Assembly (NCBI GenBank): GCA_934229535.1
Contig: CAKQDS010000006.1
Span: 10,855 to 74,854, forward strand
Source: an uncultured Anaeroplasmataceae bacterium
GTDB lineage: Bacteria > Bacillota_I > Bacilli_A > Acholeplasmatales > Anaeroplasmataceae
Direction: 5' to 3'
Length of the DNA stretch: 64,000 bases
Shown here: piece after piece, positions 22,501 to 31,500 of the stretch
Position numbering within the stretch: the first letter of the stretch is position 1
Layout of the letters: every line of letters begins with the position of its first letter
Made by a program: the position numbers and the translations under genes
The notes under the pieces: model-generated
The model's input: the letters and a program-made list of their open reading frames with translations, nothing else
What the model was told of the DNA's origin: nothing
The model's database searches: none

Positions 22501-24040
22501 CTCTTGCTCCAGCAAGATATGCTTGCTTTGTCTTTTCCTCAAAGCTAATATCACCACGTTTTACTAAAGCAATTTTGCCTTTTACATCAACTGATGAATA
22601 ATTTAATCTAGAGCCATAGCCGGGAATAGTTACATATTCAATTTCATTATCACCATCAGCTAAATTTAGCATTTCAAAGAAATCATATGGCTTATATGAT
22701 GTATTGTTAGCTTCATTAAAGAAGAATGTATAGCCATCTTCCTTTGCTCTTACATATTTACTCTTTGTACCACTAATTGAAGCAACAGATAATGCAGCAT
22801 TATAAGTAGATGGAGATCCAACAGTTGCAGAATCAGGATTTGTCGTTTTATTAGTATTACTATTTTCACCACCAAAAGCACTACTATAATCATTGCTTGC
22901 AGCAACTAAAAGAGAAATACCTGCTTCTTCCACCTTATCATAAACTGAATTTAGGTAATCATTGTCAGATAACTTAGTAAATCCACAAGATGAACCAAGA
23001 CTCATATTAATTGCGTCTACGCCAATAACAACTGCATCCTCTAGTGCAGCAAGAATATCTTCAGTTTTACCTCCAGAATTCAAATCAGCGAAAACCTTTA
23101 ATAAGACTAATTGAGTATTAATTGCAACACCAGTAATTACATTATCACTACCAGCAATTATACCAGCAACGTGAGTTCCATGCTCACTATCATAAGGTGT
23201 AACATCTGGATCCTTATCTGCATAATCATATGTATATGGGATTTTAGTATTAACATACACATCCTCTGTCTTTAAGCCAGACGTAAAGCCAGAAGCCTTT
23301 GTTGAATTTAAAACCTTGCTTATATGGTCACGAGAAATCATCGGATGCTGTGGCATAGTTTGGAAAACAGTATGATGAATATCAAAGCCAGAGTCCAAAA
23401 TAGCAACAGCAGTATTTTCACCATCATATTCAACACTTGAGGAATTAAAAATTCCTGTGTCATAAACATCAACATCATTGGTTACAGCATTGTATTTAGT
23501 AGTTTCTGTACTTTGTGGTAATGCATAAACCTCACCAAGTGAAACACTATAGCCATTGTTTTTTAATTTTTTATAATTAGCATAGCTTGTTGTAGCTGAA
23601 AAGCCGTTAAACAAAGTTGTATAGTTATATTTAACATCATCTATTAAACCACGTGATGTTAAATCATCAATTAATTTATTTTGATTTTCAAGATATCTAT
23701 TTCTTTGCTTTTCACCATATGAGCTACTAGCATAATCAGAAATACTATCATAGCCTCTTGAATATGAAAAATAATCATCTGCTAAAGAATTATTATCCAT
23801 TGAAACTAAAATACTAACTCTATCATCATTTGCTAAATCATCAACCTTTGATAATAAATTAGGATTTATGTATTTCATATTATCAGTTGCATTAGCAATA
23901 AGCTTTGCCTGTGATATATTTAAATGAGTTGTGCTATCATTTTTTATAACAGCATTTGAACCAGTCGCAACAGAGCAGCCAGTTAACGCCAATGCTGAAA
24001 ATGTAAATAATAGAGCACAATGTTTAAAAATATGCTTCAT
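16562..24040 (-). CDS. Giant lipid-anchored subtilase with BspA-type leucine-rich repeats, complete
   Basis: A 2492-residue protein, a paralog of the gene at the left edge. Order: lipoprotein signal (LTGC, Cys22); a propeptide-like region; S8 protease with Asp216 (ILDSGFD), His287 (EHGTHVAG) and Ser609 (SGTSMATPN); a PA insert at about 470-560; a C5a-peptidase-like beta domain; two Big_2 Ig-like domains (about 1135-1215 and 1270-1360); LRR_5/BspA repeats (about 1390-2200); a helical domain; and a hydrophobic C-terminal segment (ALSYGLSMISLLGLIKFYL). Unlike classic cell-wall proteases it has no LPXTG; instead it has both a lipid anchor and a possible C-terminal membrane span. GAGGT precedes the start. 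The protease function is firm; the substrate is unknown. Confidence 0.93.
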   Translation of the reverse strand: MKHIFKHCALLFTFSALALTGCSVATGSNAVIKNDSTTHLNISQAKLIANATDNMKYINPNLLSKVDDLANDDRVSILVSMDNNSLADDYFSYSRGYDSISDYASSSYGEKQRNRYLENQNKLIDDLTSRGLIDDVKYNYTTLFNGFSATTSYANYKKLKNNGYSVSLGEVYALPQSTETTKYNAVTNDVDVYDTGIFNSSSVEYDGENTAVAILDSGFDIHHTVFQTMPQHPMISRDHISKVLNSTKASGFTSGLKTEDVYVNTKIPYTYDYADKDPDVTPYDSEHGTHVAGIIAGSDNVITGVAINTQLVLLKVFADLNSGGKTEDILAALEDAVVIGVDAINMSLGSSCGFTKLSDNDYLNSVYDKVEEAGISLLVAASNDYSSAFGGENSNTNKTTNPDSATVGSPSTYNAALSVASISGTKSKYVRAKEDGYTFFFNEANNTSYKPYDFFEMLNLADGDNEIEYVTIPGYGSRLNYSSVDVKGKIALVKRGDISFEEKTKQAYLAGARGIIIYNNISGEITMSAGNDAKIPLCSISKDDGEHLAKKKSGILVLNKTNLAGPFMSDFSSWGPNPDLTLKPEITAHGGNIKSSVPGGGYEELSGTSMATPNMCGIVVLIRQYLKEKYPDATTKEISKLTNQIMMSSATIALNQEGNPYSPRKQGAGLASLKNTVNTKAYLSVDGSDRTKAELGDDAKKTGKYVIKFRLNNISNESLSYIIDDATMTESVSTSDSRYVAEKAHMLNPNASVKITGDATLDGNKITISPNSNALIEYTIVLSDAEKLYINKNFANGMYVEGFVTLKAVNKNEIDLSIPFLAFFGDWTKAPLFDKTFYEVESEAHDKSIDDEDKIKADYYATTPLGSYYYNYIIPLGSYVYSMDETKYDAIPATTEHAAMGYEVSSIHGITTVYAGLLRNAKKLVTTIYNTNTGEIVYENIKYDQFKAHYSGGQIPAYDMLDINMQDLGLTNNTNYTFKMQAYLDYGDGGVSTNLNNTFEFSFYVDYETPILTDAQYYAKYDKSLKKDRYYVDLYVYDNHYAMSVRPFTMVNGSLTPLCDYPIPVYGEKGTINKVTMEITDYMDLLKYSSDNSGGAGLTNGLGIMIDDYAMNSNYYYVTFPGTNSSNLEFKNTNGEKITSYDTMIGQEVNLAKLLTSDDETINLSDPYQAEYFAKLSWTSSDETIARVKNGKAEGINSGSALITATAIGADGAYHKASIILNVKEDATNVSLLSANQSFSNNVAFEDIKFTYYDTIKAFIDGPEYSKIGSAGDRNFLSNGPISFYPSEQVKLGYEIKPWNLDTSRYSLKWESTNPLVATVDQNGLVTAVKEGKSIITLRITVDGKESNIIARTTVTVNNEFIISGTTLTGYKGNGGDVVIPDDKGILYIGAYAFSLYTTDTSIKVDENDWDANKSAGGNDTVTGVTIPANVQEVYKYAFYNCSKLKSVNFLSDDKGNTCKQIKEFAFASNTSLTDINLENIQVIGKSAFANCTALTDVDLSHIYALGEQAFKGCTGITSVNLTTLRNAWKEVFMDCSNLTTFISGNYTKLSEGMFKNSGLTSVDIYSDRIPTSTFENCKNLIKVDVMRDIVYVGEGAFKGCSKMNSFVFRGKSDFIYSNAFENCAALTNLTMPNGETKIEQYAFFNCTKLAKITFAKDSKIIGNESTIFEGCSSLKEFNVEASNEYYKANGPLLLTSDEKVIILAAPGYDYGRYTIPDSILEVKEGAFGGISTLRTLNLNNVTQIGEYAFAECTALTSVTFANEKFTIDDGAFAACTKLATLVNIKNTKEIGKYAFTSTALNSIDLGENVNIGEGAFAKITSLRYAHLYGNTTIGYGAFINDTGLTTVDIDADAKITASDYAFYNCTKLASIDLSKFYDHIGKMAFYATIIKVANLTNVTSVGDFAFADCTEITTLNMPIMETIGDGAFAAYSESSVSGIAITSLELPTTLRSIGEAAFYTCLNLKTITIPANVELKGFIFAYNTSLQSVVLDSSIKTIPNNMFYKATALVNINLENVERIEDGAFYTCTKLKNVNLSNLLYVGEDAFAGCTSITSLDMPRVKEIADYAFLSASGVSTINMPVVEKIGIQALSLLNVGSIVLPNTIKEISMSAFYNNIKQSSFLYDDNGNIVDTYNINDYCLISNGVLYVRNANGLLEMSSYPTGKIEQSYTVLDNTYRIEMYAAAANPYLSSVILPDTLESIGNMAFYDCSKLNSVEFRSLVAPTLEGSLAGSSTDYSYTEDSEIYKLMNKFFVFNGYYPYYYGQFKGMVGTKEKINIVLPNVKSGSISGYDNLIYTLFFDVKNATNSIYESKDTNTITFLKYINQIPANATLADEALVLKTKTAYNGMKQDLHNYGYTDSDIKLMTDKLNEAVLKINTLKANYINEKYSVLLAQIKELGTEFSVDKISLYNDIMNTINSLDKSDKSAIDITTVDEFRNNYAKYVADFNQDITDMNQASTLTTREIVMKRVAALSYGLSMISLLGLIKFYL

Positions 24041-24055
24041 TTCTTTTACCTCATC

Positions 24056-24083
24056 TTTATAAAGCCTAAAGGGAAAATAGCAA
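24056..24083 (-). promoter_or_regulatory. Possible promoter of the full-length subtilase gene
   Basis: TTGCTA (24083-24078) and TATAAA (24061-24056) on the minus strand with a 16-base spacer. Its -35 element lies in the loop of the hairpin that follows the upstream gene. A start there would leave a leader of about 10 bases that still contains GAGG. Moderate match only. Confidence 0.4.
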
Positions 24084-24100
24084 AAATGCCATTTCCCTTT
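24068..24100 (-). terminator. Hairpin after the Ig-like lipoprotein gene
   Basis: AAAGGGAAA (24068-24076) and TTTCCCTTT (24092-24100) form a nine-base stem around a 15-base loop, about 25 bases after the stop codon at 24124. The minus-strand 3' side lacks a long T-run, so this is a moderate terminator candidate. Confidence 0.5.
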
Positions 24101-24123
24101 TATAAATTTAGTCCCTATTCCAA

Positions 24124-27100
24124 TTATGCTGTTTTTTCAACAATATTAAGTGTATATTTAGAAGGCGCGCTTCCACTTACATAGCCAACAGTTACCTTAA
24201 TATAATAAGTTTTTCCTTCTTCTAATGCTTGTTCCATTAGGAAATCATACTTATAGCCACCCAAAGCAACTACAGCATCACTACCATCATCATTATCCTT
24301 AAGTTTATTAGAGCCTGTTTCATCATATAATGTACCCTTATTATCCTTTGAGCCATTATTAGTTGAATAAATCAAATATGTAGCAGTTTTAGTAGCAGTA
24401 AACTTAAACCAAGCCTCTTTTTCATATGCTATATTAGCACAATCTGTACCTTCATTTACCTCAATTGCATATTCCATTGTTGTTCCCTTTAACAATACAG
24501 ATTCATCTTCTTCAGTATATGCTTTTGCAGAAGCATCTAGACTGAAATACTTAACTGAAGCATCATTAAATGTTACCTTATAATATGTCTTTACAAGCTC
24601 ATATGTACCCTTTAATGAACCATATGTAGCATTACCAAAGCCATCAAGAGTAAGCTTTGAACCACTACCAGTATATTCACCCTTTTCAGCTCCAGCAAGT
24701 TTAAATGAAGAGCTTGTCATTTGGCCCTCAACAACAACCTCTTTATCCTTAGAAACAGTAAATATTGTTCCATTTTCAAGGTTAGTTGTATTATATTTAA
24801 CGCTTACTTCACCATATGGTGTATTACCAATTGAATAATAATATTTTTCAATACCATGAGCATCCTCGGCAATTGTTAAAACATGTGATTGATTATCAAT
24901 ATATGCAGAAATTGTATTTGTAACTGTTAAATCCTTAAACATATAAGTATAATCACTGCCAGATAAAATTCCAAATAGATAGTCATCATCATAAATTAAT
25001 GTTGATGTTTGAGGTGTGCTATATGGAGTATATGTCCAAGTAACTGTATTGCCTGTTAGAACCCATTCAGCCTCATATTCTGATTTAGAATATTCATTCT
25101 TAGTATATGTAGCACTTCCATCAGCTACTAAATCAAGCTCGTATGAATATAATCCTGAATAAGAAGAGCTCTTCTTGCCAATCCAATGACCAGTTTCAGG
25201 GGCATCAAGATATGGAGTTGGATATACATAAACAAGACCGCTAGCTTCAAACAATTCATCACCATATGTTGCCTTAAATGTTACAATATAATATCCTGAA
25301 ACAGTTGTATCAACTGCACTCATATCAGCATTTGTATCATCAATAGCTATAGATTTTACTTCACCATTTTCATCAACATATTCCATCTTAAATACATCAG
25401 CAATATTTAAATTACCATTAAGTGCTACTCTTACTGTATCACTTACAGTTAAGCGATGATTTAAAACCGTTTCACAAATTAATGTAGTTGCATCTTCTTT
25501 GTAAATCTTACCAGTATATTCAACTAGTTTTAATGTATTGTTACCATTTGACAACTCAAATGTAGCACTATTTTCACCATTTGTTAAAACAACTGTTTTG
25601 CCATCACGAGTATAATTACAAACCTCTGAGGAATAGCTAAAGAAATTAGCATTAGCATAGCCATTACCCAAGAATTGAACCTTTATAGATGTTCCAAAAG
25701 CATAAGTATTATTGAAATCATCACTAGCTTTAACGGTAAATGTGCTACCATTTAATTCTAAAATAACCATTTGTGAAGTATAATTCTTATCAGTCCAAGT
25801 TAAGATAACATCTTTACCATTCATCTTATACTTGAAGCCACTATAATTTGCTTCATAGCTTGATCCCTCTAGGGTTGCAACACCTTTTCCATCAAGTGTT
25901 AATGTAAAGTCACCTGTATATGTTCCTTTTTCTGAACCAACCACTTCTTCAGATGGAGTAGTAGTTCCACCAGTTGAACCACTAGATGAAGCTGTACCCT
26001 TAACAAAAGACATTGTAGTTGTCTCAGATTCAGTTGTAAATGTTAAATCAAATGTATCACTACCAAGAGTAACCTTATTTACACCATCAAACCAAGTACC
26101 TTCAACAGTAGGATTAATATACCAAGATGAAGAATATGAAGTTACATATTCATAATAATCATAATCGTAGTCTTTACTATACTTAACATGCATAATAGCT
26201 TTAATTTCTTCATTTGTAGCTTTATTTGTTAACTTATAAGCATATAGCTTAACATTATTGCTTGAAGAAAACTCTGTTGCAGAATTTATAAAGGCAGATA
26301 CAATCTTAATATCATAATCATCGACATTCTTAACAAAAGCATTTGAAAGCTTTTCAGATAATGTAGAGCCAGAATAATTCCATTTAACAAATAAGACGTC
26401 ATTATCATATACTACATTAAATATTCCTTGAGTTGAATCAAATGTTACTTTGTAAATTCCACCATCTTCTACAAATTTACCAGTCTTATCAGCACCACCT
26501 ATAACAGCTGTAGCAGTACCATCAGCATTAAGTGTAATTGATGTAAGTGTTGCCTCACTATTAAGGCCTGTCCATGTACCTACAAAATCAGAAGCTAAAA
26601 CATTAATCTTCTTAGTATATGTAACTCCTTCATATGTACAAGTTACATCATATTCACCAATCTCATTAAGATTAACCTTAGATGAATCAATCATATCATC
26701 TGTAACAGTAACGCTATTAGTGCTTTGTGATTCGCCATCATATTTTGTAACCTTAAACATTGATTTATAATCAAATGATGTCGCACCCTTGTAAGTATTA
26801 ACCGGCTTGCTTGAAGCTTCAGTAATAGTTACATCATTTTCAAGTGTAACCTTAGTTGCAAATTCATAAGATAATCCATCAAGTTCAAAGGAAATCTTAT
26901 AATCATAAACACCAGGTGTACCAAATACAATATTGGTATCAATTGTATAATAAACAGGAGTTTTTCCTTCTGTAGGAGTATGAGTATCTTTTTCAGAAAC
27001 TGGAACAAATTCAACATCAAGTCCACTATAAGTAGCTGAGCTACCATTTATCTTCATATAGAAAATCTTAAATGGATCAATATTATCGCTAGTTAACTCA

Positions 27101-28437
27101 GAAGCCTTATATGTAACCTTTGAATCACTTGCTTCAGCCTTATGAGCATAAATCTCATAATTGATTGTCTTACTAAATTCTACTCCATCAACAACAATCT
27201 TATATGTTGCATAATATTTACCAGTTTGAGCTAAATTATTTTGACTAAATACTAAATTTGTATCTACTAGCTTAGCATCAAAAGGAAGACTAATTCCATC
27301 TGCAGTAGCAACAAAGTTTTCAGCATGCTTAAACATTGCATCGCCAGCATAAACGCCCTTACCAACAAATGAATCACCATTTGGAGTTGCTATAACTACT
27401 TCAGGTAAAACATTGATTTTAGCATTTACAATTGTTAATTCACCATAATAATCATAAGTTAACTTAATATCATAAATACCAGTACGATTATAATCAACGC
27501 TTCCACTTAGCATTTCATCAGTAATTGCTAATTTCTTATCACCAGCGTAAACGCTAAATGCTTCCTTAACATCATAAGTCTCATCGCCCTTATGACAAAT
27601 TAGCATATCTGAGTTAACACTAGCAGTAACCTTCTTGTTTGCAACTACATTTACAGTTGCAATAACAGCTTTACCCTTATAATTTAATGTTACCTCATAT
27701 TCACCAACTTCACTACGATTAAATTTTGATTCATCAATCATAGAAGCACGAACAACGACATCCTTACCATCATCAGTTATAGTAAATAAATTTTCAGCTT
27801 CAAAATTTTCAGCCTCACCAAGCTCTAATGTTTGATTATGAGCAACAAGTGACAATCTTTCAGTATTTTCAATAATATTTATTTTACTTGTAACCTTAAT
27901 TCCTTCATATGTTAAAGCTACCTCATATTCACCAACAGCGGCTTTTAAATCGCCAACATTAAGCATTTCATCCTTAACTTCGATTTCTTTACCATCATCA
28001 GTGATTTTAAATAATTTCTTAACATCCTCAGCCTTAAAATCCTTAAGTTCAATTGTTAAATTTGTAGATTCAAGATTAACCTTCTTTGTTACAACCTCAG
28101 GAGTTAAATCAACAACATTAACATTACTTGTATAAGTTATTCCCTTATATGTTAAAGTAATTGTATAGCTTCCAGTCTTTGCTTCAACACTTCCACTTAG
28201 CATATCAGCACTAATTGCAACTTCTTTGCCATCATCTGTAATCTTAAATAATGTTTTAGCATCAAAGCTACTAACATTTGCAAGAGCAATTGTAGTATTA
28301 GATGTTGTAACATTTAAATTCTTTTCAACAACCTCAGAAGGTATTGATAAAGAAGGCTCACTATCACAGCCTGCAAGACCAAATGCCGCAAGTGATAATG
28401 ATGATAAAACTAATAACGTTTTTTTATTTCTTTTCAT
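24124..28437 (-). CDS. Giant lipoprotein with tandem Ig-like domains
   Basis: A 1437-residue lipoprotein (lipobox LAGC, Cys24). Residues about 35-340 contain at least four related Ig-like units of about 75 residues, each with an LF.ITDDGKE...ML pattern and ending in a Y.V.L.Y.G....INV strand; further diverged units follow to about 600. The middle and C-terminal parts hold several repeats of a small beta domain marked by KGTYTG...TLDGKGVATLEG, interspersed with more Ig units. The last 110 residues resemble a PPC-type domain (EAWFKFTATKTATYLIYSTN, YYIKVTVG). The start at 28437 has GGAGAG seven bases upstream; the reading from 28452 lacks a site. No enzymatic motif is visible; adhesion or binding of surface polymers is the likely general role. 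Confidence 0.85.
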   Translation of the reverse strand: MKRNKKTLLVLSSLSLAAFGLAGCDSEPSLSIPSEVVEKNLNVTTSNTTIALANVSSFDAKTLFKITDDGKEVAISADMLSGSVEAKTGSYTITLTYKGITYTSNVNVVDLTPEVVTKKVNLESTNLTIELKDFKAEDVKKLFKITDDGKEIEVKDEMLNVGDLKAAVGEYEVALTYEGIKVTSKINIIENTERLSLVAHNQTLELGEAENFEAENLFTITDDGKDVVVRASMIDESKFNRSEVGEYEVTLNYKGKAVIATVNVVANKKVTASVNSDMLICHKGDETYDVKEAFSVYAGDKKLAITDEMLSGSVDYNRTGIYDIKLTYDYYGELTIVNAKINVLPEVVIATPNGDSFVGKGVYAGDAMFKHAENFVATADGISLPFDAKLVDTNLVFSQNNLAQTGKYYATYKIVVDGVEFSKTINYEIYAHKAEASDSKVTYKASELTSDNIDPFKIFYMKINGSSATYSGLDVEFVPVSEKDTHTPTEGKTPVYYTIDTNIVFGTPGVYDYKISFELDGLSYEFATKVTLENDVTITEASSKPVNTYKGATSFDYKSMFKVTKYDGESQSTNSVTVTDDMIDSSKVNLNEIGEYDVTCTYEGVTYTKKINVLASDFVGTWTGLNSEATLTSITLNADGTATAVIGGADKTGKFVEDGGIYKVTFDSTQGIFNVVYDNDVLFVKWNYSGSTLSEKLSNAFVKNVDDYDIKIVSAFINSATEFSSSNNVKLYAYKLTNKATNEEIKAIMHVKYSKDYDYDYYEYVTSYSSSWYINPTVEGTWFDGVNKVTLGSDTFDLTFTTESETTTMSFVKGTASSSGSTGGTTTPSEEVVGSEKGTYTGDFTLTLDGKGVATLEGSSYEANYSGFKYKMNGKDVILTWTDKNYTSQMVILELNGSTFTVKASDDFNNTYAFGTSIKVQFLGNGYANANFFSYSSEVCNYTRDGKTVVLTNGENSATFELSNGNNTLKLVEYTGKIYKEDATTLICETVLNHRLTVSDTVRVALNGNLNIADVFKMEYVDENGEVKSIAIDDTNADMSAVDTTVSGYYIVTFKATYGDELFEASGLVYVYPTPYLDAPETGHWIGKKSSSYSGLYSYELDLVADGSATYTKNEYSKSEYEAEWVLTGNTVTWTYTPYSTPQTSTLIYDDDYLFGILSGSDYTYMFKDLTVTNTISAYIDNQSHVLTIAEDAHGIEKYYYSIGNTPYGEVSVKYNTTNLENGTIFTVSKDKEVVVEGQMTSSSFKLAGAEKGEYTGSGSKLTLDGFGNATYGSLKGTYELVKTYYKVTFNDASVKYFSLDASAKAYTEEDESVLLKGTTMEYAIEVNEGTDCANIAYEKEAWFKFTATKTATYLIYSTNNGSKDNKGTLYDETGSNKLKDNDDGSDAVVALGGYKYDFLMEQALEEGKTYYIKVTVGYVSGSAPSKYTLNIVEKTA

Positions 28438-28486
28438 TTTAATTCTCTCCATTCTTCTATTAAACCTATGCCTTTTTTACCCAATA

Positions 28487-28512
28487 GCTACTAGGAAGCA
28501 TTTCCTAGCAGC
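28487..28512. other. Strong intergenic hairpin between two giant lipoprotein genes
   Basis: GCTACTAGGAA and TTCCTAGCAGC form an 11-base stem with one mismatch (a G.U wobble in minus-strand RNA) around a four-base loop. No T-run follows on either strand, so it is not a standard terminator. It sits midway between the 28559 stop codon and the start at 28437 and may stabilise or process the mRNA. Confidence 0.4.
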
Positions 28513-28558
28513 ATTATGATAATTATAACTTGGGTGATTATAATTAATTTAAACTTTC

Positions 28559-31500
28559 TTATAATTCTTGTAGCTGGTAAACGCTATAAACAAGTTCACC
28601 AAAGGCGTTTATTCCAGCTGTTAAATAATATTTAGCATTTGCATATTCAAATACAATCTGTAGTGAATTATCAGCAAGTAAAGTAATGCTTGCCTCAGTC
28701 TTTACACCATTAATATATACATAACCATCATTTAAAGCTAAGTATACATTACCAGTTGGAGTCTTTATTTCATATAGACCATTATATGAAATAAGATTAC
28801 TATCATAGAATATTTCATCCTCTAAAATATTAATAACCTTGTCATAAGATGTAATACCAATTGAGCCATTAACTGAACCAATTGTTACATATGTATCAAT
28901 TAATGTTAAATCTAATACACCATCAATGTAATAAATTGTACATTGTCTTATAATAGCTGTCATTGCTGTTTGATTTAAATCAACAATATCATCAAATGTC
29001 ATATATGGAACAATTCTACCATCTGTTAGCTGAGCATAGCCATATGTTACATAATCAGTATCAAATGTTTTATCATCAACACTTAGATTTGTACCATCAA
29101 AATGGAAGCTATGTGATTCATTAATACCTTGACTTACAAAATCGCCATAAAATACTGTTGTATCCTCTTTCTTAATTAGACTACCACCAGTTGTAGTTTC
29201 TTCACTTGTTGCATGAGTAGCTGATAAATAATGATGATAATAATAGAACATATAATTTGCATTACCATCCTTATCAACACCCATCATTATAACAACATAT
29301 TGATCCATTAATGAATTTGGTAAATCATAAATATAGTAAATTGATAGAGTTGCTGGATCAAAATCAGGCTCTGTTACATAAATTTCGTCACTCTTAATAG
29401 TAACTGTCATCTCACCATTTGTCCAAGTACCACTCATTTGTTCGATTACTGACTTAATAGTAGTATCCTTGAAATATAAATATTTAGTAGTATACTCATA
29501 AACCATATCATCACTTGATGAATCATAAACTGCCTCATATGAGTCATAATCATAAGCATACATTAAATCATAGCCATATTCACCAGAATATACTAGATGA
29601 ATTAATTCAATCTTTTCACCATTATCAACACGATAGCTAATTACTGGAAGTGCACTATAGCTATTCCAAGCAAGGCTTGCTTCCATTTCTTCACCATTAT
29701 AAATTGCTTTGTAGCCTTGTCCCTTAGTATATTTAACTGTTACAGTTTCAGTTGAAGTAGCTGTATAATAAGTCCAATCACCAACAAGCTTATCTAAAAC
29801 ATTTCTTCCAAAATATTCCTTAACAAACTTATATGTACCATCGCTTTGTTTACTGAATAGATAGCCATAACCATATCTTACATAGGTTGCTCTAAATTGA
29901 TATTCAACACCATTTAGGGTAAATTCAATAACACGATTATAGAATCTGGTATTATATCCTAAAATTTCTTGATCAGCATCTGTTGGAATATACCATGAAT
30001 AAGTAAATGCTGCCTCATTGTTAACTAATTTATTTGGAACATCAATACTAATTTCATCGCTTTGATCAGTTGCAATCCAAGCACCATTATATGCTTTATC
30101 CCAATACTTAAAGCCAGCTAAATCCTCGAAACGCTTGCTTAATAAATGTCCAGCATTATCAGGATCTTCATAATAGAACATTAAATATCCTGTGTATTTA
30201 TATTGTCTTACATAATATGTTGTATCATCTAAAATAAATCTCATATAGCTGAATGTTGTAATTTCCATTCCAGGAATACCATCACAATCAGTTATAAATA
30301 CATAATCATAATCAACATAATCATGATTTCCAACCTTGATTTGAGTCTTTGTAACCTTAATTTCTCCAATATTATTCATCTTATCTTTAGCTTCAGGAGC
30401 AGATTCAACCCAAGTATTATTTACTAGGAAGTCATAATTTACCCAATACTCAACACTTACTACTCCATCAGCAGTTTTCTTTTGACAAGTTAATGAATAT
30501 GAAAGTCCAAGAAGATAATTATATTCATAATCAGCCCAGAAATTGTAAGTTGTTCCCTCATTATCAGTAAATGATAATGTAGCAACACCTTGTTCATTAT
30601 TTGTCTTTTCATATGGATAAGTTGCTCCATCAATTGTAATTGTATGAGCCTCCTCATCAACAGACATCTTATGATTTCTTGTAGGCATTTCATAAACATG
30701 AATTGGATCCTTAGCATTGAAATCTAATGTGTTTTCATCACTATATACATAATCCCAACCGCCTTGTTCATCAAACCATCTAGCATTCATATACTCAAAT
30801 GATTCAGTTAAATTTATGCTTACCTCTTTTGCTATGTCATAATCATAAATCTTTACAAGACCTGTTTCCTCAAGATAAATATATTCAGCAATTGAATTAC
30901 CTCTTGAATCTAAAAGTGTAAATCCATAAACGCCATCCTCATGGTCTTTAATTCCCATATATAGGAATGGATTATATGAGCACTTATCAGTAGCAGTTGC
31001 TGCTTCATAAGTTACTGGAGAATCATAAACAGTCTTGTCATAAATATATGGAGCCTTAACTAATAGCTTTTCACTTGAATTATTCTTATTAACAAAATAA
31101 CCAGTAAAGCCAGTATTTTGAGTTAACATCTTATCAATAGTTAATTCCCATTCGTTTTTATTTAAATGCTCTAAACGCATAAATGCTTTATCATAGCCAA
31201 GAACGTTAACACGTTGTAAGTATAAACGATATTCTTGCTCATCACTTCCAACTGTTGCGAAACGAGATGTGAAATATAGAACAACGCCATTATAGAATTT
31301 ACCTGTAATTGAAGCATCACCATATGAATCATAGGTAACATATTGTAATTCCTCAATCTTAGATTCTTTATATGTTAATCCAATTTTCTCAAAATTGCTT
31401 CCAGTTGTATCATATAAACCATTATATACTGATGCTTGAGCCATAAGTGATCCACTTGCTGAAACACTAAGCTTGACCCATTGTGTATCTGAATATTTCC

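Noticed and set aside
16600..24000. Regular repeats that at first look like an array
   Set aside because: They are degenerate protein-level LRR repeats with no conserved DNA repeat or spacer structure, so this is not CRISPR.
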